In this document: in pieces, positions 14,274 to 18,173 of the stretch | Position numbering within the stretch: the first letter of the stretch is position 1 | Layout of the letters: each line of letters opens with the position of its first letter | From: Ruminococcus sp. UBA7477 | Lineage (GTDB): Bacteria; Bacillota; Clostridia; Oscillospirales; Ruminococcaceae | DNA: 18,173 bases | NCBI GenBank assembly: GCA_002479715.1 | Contig: DLOT01000064.1 | Location: 13,673 to 31,845, forward strand | Direction: 5' to 3' | Program-made: the position numbers and the translations under genes | The notes under the pieces: generated by a model | What the model saw: the letters and a program-made list of their open reading frames with translations, nothing else | What the model was told of the DNA's origin: nothing | Databases searched by the model: none

Positions 14274-15509
14274 TCAATCGTATCTTTCGTCGATCACCCG
14301 CTTGGTTTTCTTTTCGCTTCTCGGCAGAACGCCGATCTCAACGACCTTGACAAGCGGCGTAAAGCCTATTTTGCTCTTGACTCTCTCGGCTATGCGGCGT
14401 GAAAGCTCCGCAAAGTCAACCGAGCCTGTTGTTTCTACATATATCCTCATAGTATCCTTGCCCTCAAGATGCGATATCCTGATCTGATACTCGCTGGAAA
14501 GCTCACTGAATTCGCGCAGGATCTCTTCGATCTGGCTCGGGAATACATTTACACCCTTGATCTTCATCATGTCGTCGGTCCTGCCCATTATCACATCTAT
14601 CCGAGGGAACCGGCTTCCGCACGGGCAGTCTCCCGGAATGATCCTTGACAGGTCGTGTGTGCGGTATCTTATAAGAGGCGCGCCCTCCTTAACGAGAGTT
14701 GTGATGACTATCTCGCCCATTTCTCCGTCGGGGAGCACCTTGCCCGTTACGGGGTCGATTATCTCAAGATAAATGTAGTCATCCCAGTAGTGCATACCGG
14801 TGTCATATTTGCAGTTTATTCCGATGCCCGGTCCATAGATCTCCGTCAGCCCGTAGATGTCGTAAAGCTCAATGCCGAGGGTGTTTTTAATGCTTTCCCG
14901 CATCTTTGCGCCCCATCGTTCCGAGCCGATAACCCCCTTTTTCAGTCTGATCTTATCCCGTATGCCCCTTTTCTGGATCTCTTCGGCGAGGAGCAGGGCA
15001 TATGAGGAGGTTGCACAGATAACGGTAGACTGAAGATCCTGCATCATTTGGAGCTGCTTGTCTGTGTTGCCCGGTCCCATCGGAATGACCATCGCACCAA
15101 GCTTTTCGGCGCCGTTCTGAAAGCCTATGCCGGCTGTCCACAGACCGTAGCCGGGGGTTATCTGAATCCGGTCCATATTTGTGATGCCCGCCGTTTCATA
15201 GCAGCGCCTGAACATTATTCCCCAATCGTCAACGTCCTTTGCGGTGTAGGGGATTATGACGGGCAGGCCGGTCGTTCCCGAGGACGAATGTATGCGGACG
15301 ATATCGCTTTCCGGGGCTGTCATCAGTCCCAGAGGATAGGCGTCGCGAAGGTCGCTTTTTTCTGAAAAGGGCAGCTTTTCAAAGTCCTCCGCAGAGGTTA
15401 TGCTGTCAATACCCGCAGCCTCCAGCTTTTTGCCGTAAAAGCTGTCTGCCTGTCTGAGCGCGCGTATCCTGTCGTTTACCTGTTCGATCTGCTTTTTGCT
15501 GATCTGCAT
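14274..15509 (-). CDS. paaK: Phenylacetate-CoA ligase family (arylacetate-CoA ligase)
   Basis: A 411-residue AMP-forming ligase that activates an arylacetate with ATP and CoA. The frame stays open upstream, but ATG 15509 is the true start: TAGGAG lies 8 bases before it, and the upstream codons are the T-box leader. Motifs: the P-loop HSSSGTTGLPVIIP (about 74-87), YDIYGLTEIYGPG, LIRYRTHDLSRI, a CPCG Cys pair, and the C-terminal GRTDDMMKIKGVNVFPSQIEE hinge. Rumen anaerobes are known to carboxylate phenylacetate and indoleacetate reductively to make Phe and Trp; the ligase makes the CoA ester used by indolepyruvate:ferredoxin oxidoreductase. The Trp T-box and adjacent TrpB2 suggest indoleacetate as the main substrate. 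The iorAB genes are not in the window. Confidence 0.9.
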   Translation of the reverse strand: MQISKKQIEQVNDRIRALRQADSFYGKKLEAAGIDSITSAEDFEKLPFSEKSDLRDAYPLGLMTAPESDIVRIHSSSGTTGLPVIIPYTAKDVDDWGIMFRRCYETAGITNMDRIQITPGYGLWTAGIGFQNGAEKLGAMVIPMGPGNTDKQLQMMQDLQSTVICATSSYALLLAEEIQKRGIRDKIRLKKGVIGSERWGAKMRESIKNTLGIELYDIYGLTEIYGPGIGINCKYDTGMHYWDDYIYLEIIDPVTGKVLPDGEMGEIVITTLVKEGAPLIRYRTHDLSRIIPGDCPCGSRFPRIDVIMGRTDDMMKIKGVNVFPSQIEEILREFSELSSEYQIRISHLEGKDTMRIYVETTGSVDFAELSRRIAERVKSKIGFTPLVKVVEIGVLPRSEKKTKRVIDERYD

Positions 15510-15523
15510 ATGTATCACTCCTA

Positions 15524-15836
15524 AAAAACAAAAAACCCGTCCCTCGGAAAAATCTTTCCATGGGACAGGATCATTACCTGCGGTGCCACCCAAGTTGATA
15601 CGCACAGCGTATCCTCTCGCTTTGTACTCCGGCTCAGAGCCTTCATACAAATCCGCACTGATAACGGGTGCGGATGCCCCGTTGACTGCTACTCGCCGCA
15701 AAATCGGCTTTCGGTCACCCTCAGATGTCCATTCGCTGTCAGCCCCGCTGCTGTCTTACACCGCCCGACAGCTCTCTGAAAACGGAAGATAACGCTACTT
15801 ACTCATCCTCGTAGGTTTAGGCATATTCAATTACTG
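15524..15836 (-). promoter_or_regulatory. T-box riboswitch, tRNA-Trp specific (specifier UGG)
   Basis: Minus-strand leader. Stem I begins GAGGATGAGTAAGTA (about 15810-15796) and its specifier loop reads GCGAATGGACATC: the helix GATG/CATC flanks AGTA on one side and GAA-UGG-A on the other, the layout of known T-box specifier loops. UGG (15731-15729) is the Trp codon. An AG-type bulge region (CAGAGAGCTG) follows on the 5' side of stem I. The conserved T-box GGGTGGCACCGCAGG lies at 15591-15577, and then the terminator: CCTGTCCC/GGGACGGG with T runs (15569-15524). Uncharged tRNA-Trp should pair with the T-box and allow transcription into the ligase and TrpB2 genes. Confidence 0.95.
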
Positions 15837-15842
15837 CTCTAT

Positions 15843-15871
15843 ATTATATTCTTTAACCGAGTGTATGTCAA
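15843..15871 (-). promoter_or_regulatory. Promoter of the T-box operon, perfect consensus
   Basis: Minus strand TTGACA (15871-15866), 17-bp spacer, TATAAT (15848-15843). Just upstream are TGTAAAC and TGTGAAC in direct repeat with an 11-bp step (15904-15887). Confidence 0.85.
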
Positions 15872-15932
15872 GCGGCGGTCGACATTGTTCACATTTTGTT
15901 TACATTTCGCCATGCATTGATATCATACCGCA

Positions 15933-17525
15933 TCAATTCATCAGCTCGGCAAGAGTGGTTTCGCCCCAGCTGTAATTGGTGAGATAGCTTCCTTTGAAAA
16001 GCTGCTTTGACCCCTCCTTGCCCGAGAGATAGTCATAAAGATCGCAGCTTACCTTTTCGGTGGCGATGCGGCGCTTTCCGCTAACGGATTCGACGATATC
16101 CGAGATGCCGTATTCCTCCAGAATGTTCTTAAGGCGGAGCGCGACCTTCCGGTATCTCGCCAGTGTTACCGAGCTGACAGGCTCATTCTCCCAAAGAAAG
16201 CTTATAGCCTCCTCCGAGGAAACATATCCGCCGCGGCGGTTGACAAGCAGAGCGAAAAGCTCTTTTGATTTTTCGTTTCTGAAAGCGATCGGCTTTTTGT
16301 CTATGAAAACGTCAAAATATCCGAATGTCCGTATATATACCCTATGCTTTTCGGGCAGGGCGGCAACGTTTTTTTCTCCGACGTTGTAAAGAATCACATA
16401 ACGCCGTGTCTGTCCGCTCTTGGTTCTGGGCGGTGTGGGGCATACTGCTTTTATGCGCCTTGTGACCTTTTTTGCCGTGTCGGTATATTCAAATTCTGCT
16501 TCTCCCTTGTCAAGCACCTTTATAAACTCCGAATAGCCGATACCGCTCTTGGAAACAAACTCCTTCAGCGGACTTCCGCTCTGAGTGATATCAAGCCATT
16601 CGCTCTTGTCATAGCCGAAAAATCCACAGACGTTGTCACTTGCGTAAAGAGGTCTGATCTTAACATCCTCGACCTCAAATGCAACAAGACCGTCGTTCAT
16701 ATGAGCCACCAATGGCTTGCCGCTCTCTCCCGAGGATCTCATATAAGCTCCGAGTGAGCTTACGGCCGCCGCTCTGAAGCAGAGCATAGCCATATCCTCG
16801 TCCAAGCGAAGCAGCACAGCTTCATAGCTTTTTACGCCGCCTCCCTGCGCTAAGGCGCGGAATGTTATACGCGGCGGCTCAGGGCTTTCCGCGCGGCTCT
16901 TTGCAAGCATTATAAATCTGCGGACCTCTTCGCAGTCCTCCTCTATAACAAACGATCTGACAAACTGCTCCGCTGCCTGCTCAAACTGCATCGGTACTCT
17001 TTTCAGACTTCCGAAAGCGCTGTCTGTGCGGTCAAAAAGGCATTGGATCGTACCGCTGCGTGAGCTGTATTCAAATATCTCGTCGTAGACCTCCTGAAGG
17101 ACCTTAATGTAGCGGGCGGTCTCCATACTTCTCAGCTCGTTGCAGCTTTCGGTAACATCGGCGCACATACAGCGGATCTCGCCATCCTCACCTGAGGAGA
17201 TCCACCCGAACAGACGGATCTTCTGACCGTCCGAGCGCATAACACCGATACTGCCGCAGACACGTTCGGTTTGTGCCCTTCTTAGTGCTTCCGAAAAGCG
17301 AAGGCGCTCTTCTGGGGCGATTATCAGAAAAACGTCGTTGCCCAGAAGCTCCTCAGCATCGTCGGGGCTTTCAGCGCCGAGAATATGCAGCATACTTCCG
17401 TTGAAATATGTTATTTTGGGGTGTCCGCCGTCCTCGGACTTGCAGGCAAGCAAGCCGCAAGGGGCGGTTTCTCTAATATATTCCGAGCTTACAGAGGTCT
17501 CGGGCCTGTCCGGAAATTCATTCAT
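15933..17525 (-). CDS. PAS-domain and SARP/AfsR-type winged-helix transcriptional regulator
   Basis: About 530 residues from ATG 17525. The open frame extends to 17753 but would cover the gene's own promoter; a GTG at 17561 with AAGGAG only two bases upstream is an alternative start, and the ATG has a weak ribosome site. Residues about 14-115 look like a PAS domain (GLLACKSEDG, YFNGSMLHILGAES, ending IRCMCADVTE); a second PAS-like stretch (DGLVAFEVEDVKIRPLYASDNV) lies near 265-350. Residues about 396-495 form the DNA-binding domain (FGYFDVFIDKKPIAFRNEKSKELFALL, SSEEAISFLWENE, RYRKVALRLKNIL), as in SARP/AfsR proteins, followed by only a short remnant of the BTAD region. It is divergent from acpP-fabK, whose promoter carries 11-bp-spaced repeats, so it probably controls that operon in response to a ligand or partner. 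Confidence 0.82.
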   Translation of the reverse strand: MNEFPDRPETSVSSEYIRETAPCGLLACKSEDGGHPKITYFNGSMLHILGAESPDDAEELLGNDVFLIIAPEERLRFSEALRRAQTERVCGSIGVMRSDGQKIRLFGWISSGEDGEIRCMCADVTESCNELRSMETARYIKVLQEVYDEIFEYSSRSGTIQCLFDRTDSAFGSLKRVPMQFEQAAEQFVRSFVIEEDCEEVRRFIMLAKSRAESPEPPRITFRALAQGGGVKSYEAVLLRLDEDMAMLCFRAAAVSSLGAYMRSSGESGKPLVAHMNDGLVAFEVEDVKIRPLYASDNVCGFFGYDKSEWLDITQSGSPLKEFVSKSGIGYSEFIKVLDKGEAEFEYTDTAKKVTRRIKAVCPTPPRTKSGQTRRYVILYNVGEKNVAALPEKHRVYIRTFGYFDVFIDKKPIAFRNEKSKELFALLVNRRGGYVSSEEAISFLWENEPVSSVTLARYRKVALRLKNILEEYGISDIVESVSGKRRIATEKVSCDLYDYLSGKEGSKQLFKGSYLTNYSWGETTLAELMN

Positions 17526-17573
17526 ACTGATTCTGACGGGAACGCTCGGCGCCCCGTTCACGGCTCCTTTTAC

Positions 17574-17588
17574 AATATACTGTATATT
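17574..17588. repeat. Palindrome at the start site of the regulator gene
   Basis: AATATAC-T-GTATATT, a perfect 7-bp inverted repeat around one base, abutting the -10 box and covering the expected transcript start of the regulator. This is a good position for an autorepression site, but AT-rich palindromes also arise by chance. Confidence 0.4.
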
Positions 17589-17617
17589 AACATACCACAC
17601 TGCGAGTAATTTGTCAA
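17589..17617 (-). promoter_or_regulatory. Promoter of the PAS/SARP-like regulator
   Basis: Minus strand TTGACA (17617-17612), 17-bp spacer, TATGTT (17594-17589). It places the transcript start near 17580 and so rules out the long upstream extension of the coding frame. Confidence 0.7.
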
Positions 17618-17682
17618 ATACCGCGGCGGAGGGTGAGAGTGGGAAAATAAAATTTACAGAAAATTCACAACTGAAGTTTGCC

Positions 17683-17722
17683 GAGGAACTGTGTGGGAAC
17701 ATTCGGGGAACTCTTGGGGAAC
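17683..17722 (+). promoter_or_regulatory. Four tandem heptamers at 11-bp steps: candidate SARP operator
   Basis: GAGGAAC (17683-17689), TGGGAAC (17694-17700), GGGGAAC (17705-17711) and GGGGAAC (17716-17722) are separated by four-base spacers (TGTG, ATTC, TCTT). The last ends 10 bases before the TATAAT of acpP and covers the place of the -35 box. SARP operators are heptamer direct repeats with 11-bp spacing close to the -10. Confidence 0.7.
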
Positions 17723-17738
17723 ATTTACCGGCTATAAT
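17710..17738 (+). promoter_or_regulatory. acpP-fabK promoter with weak -35
   Basis: TATAAT at 17733-17738 is perfect, but the bases 17 bp upstream (ACTCTT, 17710-17715) do not resemble TTGACA. This is expected of an activator-dependent promoter and contrasts with the perfect boxes elsewhere in the window. The leader holds a small hairpin (AAAGCC/GGCTTT, 17752-17773). Confidence 0.65.
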
Positions 17739-17820
17739 TGTATGTGTAAACAAAGCCTTGGCGCGGCGGCTTTGCCGGGACAGGGCATTTGAAAATATTA
17801 AATTTACGGAGGAAAATCAT

Positions 17821-18042
17821 ATGTTACTTGAAACTATTGCAAAAATCATTGCCGATCGCACAGACCGCGATCCTTCGGAGATCACAGCGGACAGCACCTT
17901 TGAGGAGCTGGGTATCGATTCCCTTGACACTGTTGAGCTGCTCATGAACCTTGAGGACGAGATCGGTCAGGAGATCGAGCTTGACCAGAAGGTTGAAACT
18001 GTAGGAGAGCTTGTTAAGTTCATCGAGAGCAAAACCGAGTAA
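17821..18042 (+). CDS. acpP: Acyl carrier protein
   Basis: A 73-residue acidic four-helix carrier that holds growing acyl chains in fatty-acid synthesis. The phosphopantetheine site is Ser34 in ELGIDSLDTVELLM, and the C-terminal half (LEDEIGQEIELDQKVETVGELVKFI) is typical. GGAGGA lies 7 bases before the ATG. Length matches the family. It is 31 bases ahead of a fabK-like gene, the usual order in clostridial fab operons, so it is a fatty-acid ACP rather than one for polyketide or peptide synthesis. Confidence 0.95.
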   Translation: MLLETIAKIIADRTDRDPSEITADSTFEELGIDSLDTVELLMNLEDEIGQEIELDQKVETVGELVKFIESKTE

Positions 18043-18073
18043 TATAAGCAGACCGCTTGATTGGAGATTAAAA

Positions 18074-18173
18074 ATGGTAAAATCTGTGCTGTGCGAGATG
18101 CTGGGCATTAAGTACCCGGTATTTCAGGGAGGTATGGCGTGGATTGCCGACGGAAAGCTTGCCGCCGCCGTTT
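18074..18173 (+). CDS. fabK: Enoyl-ACP reductase FabK-like, N-terminal part only
   Basis: The first 33 codons are visible before the right edge, behind GGAG at a spacing of 8 bases. CEMLGIKYPVFQGGMAWIAD and the following KLAAAV form the FMN-binding start of the FabK/nitronate monooxygenase TIM-barrel family. FabK reduces enoyl-ACP in the last step of each elongation cycle. The position directly after acpP favours FabK over a nitronate monooxygenase. Confidence 0.85.
   Translation, partial: MVKSVLCEMLGIKYPVFQGGMAWIADGKLAAAV

Noticed and set aside
15510..15701. 64-codon N-terminal extension of the PaaK-like protein
   Set aside because: These codons are the T-box antiterminator and terminator, downstream of a perfect promoter and followed by TAGGAG and the real ATG.
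17526..17753. 76-codon N-terminal extension of the SARP-like regulator
   Set aside because: It would span the gene's own promoter and the palindrome; the extension lacks any domain character.
1..18173. CRISPR array, rRNA, prophage or IS transposase
   Set aside because: No regularly spaced long repeats, rRNA sequence, phage genes or transposase coding region were seen.

Overview
The window looks like a chromosomal segment of an anaerobic, fibre-degrading gut or rumen Firmicute, most like Ruminococcus (Oscillospiraceae, R. albus-like). This rests on gene content rather than a database match: a GH94 beta-glucoside phosphorylase, a phenylacetate-CoA-ligase/TrpB2 pair of the kind used by anaerobes that make aromatic amino acids from arylacetates, an ANTAR-linked class I glutamine synthetase, a FabK-type fatty-acid cluster, strong Shine-Dalgarno sequences and several consensus TTGACA-17-TATAAT promoters.

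Layout. 1-1287 (minus): N-terminal 429 residues of a GH94 phosphorylase, cut by the left edge. 1451-3415 (minus): an operon of an ArsC/Spx-like protein (apparently frameshifted near its start), a PhoB-like response regulator and a short PhoR-like kinase. 3431-3602: a 172-bp MITE-like element with terminal inverted repeats and TTTA target duplications, inserted just upstream of the ArsC-like gene. 3620-5453 (minus): glutamine synthetase followed by an ANTAR-domain regulator, preceded by a perfect promoter and an attenuator leader. 5771-6100 (plus): promoter, tRNA-Ser(UGA), tRNA-Ser(GCU), terminator. 6101-6440: noncoding, with an inverted repeat and a strong terminator. 6450-12090 (plus): an accessory export region with two tiny leader ORFs, a secreted protein, two FtsX-type permeases, a MacB/LolD-type ATPase with its own promoter, a 38-residue peptide, a DUF4367-like membrane protein and a second secreted protein. 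12169-12668: a four-helix membrane protein and a possible tiny coupled ORF. 12863-15871 (minus): a T-box leader with Trp specifier UGG, then a PaaK-type ligase and TrpB2. 15933-17525 (minus): a PAS plus SARP/AfsR-type winged-helix regulator. 17821-18173 (plus): acpP and the start of fabK.

How the parts work together. The T-box ties the ligase and TrpB2 to uncharged tRNA-Trp, so the pair is best read as tryptophan supply from indoleacetate and/or indole. The SARP-like regulator is divergent from acpP, and the acpP promoter carries four GGGAAC-type heptamers at exact 11-bp steps ending 10 bp before the -10, the architecture known for SARP operators; it is probably a direct regulator of the fatty-acid operon. 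The glnA leader has an ANTAR-like hexaloop hairpin next to a short terminator, and the ANTAR protein is encoded just downstream, suggesting autogenous antitermination.

All family calls come from reading the sequence; no searches were run.
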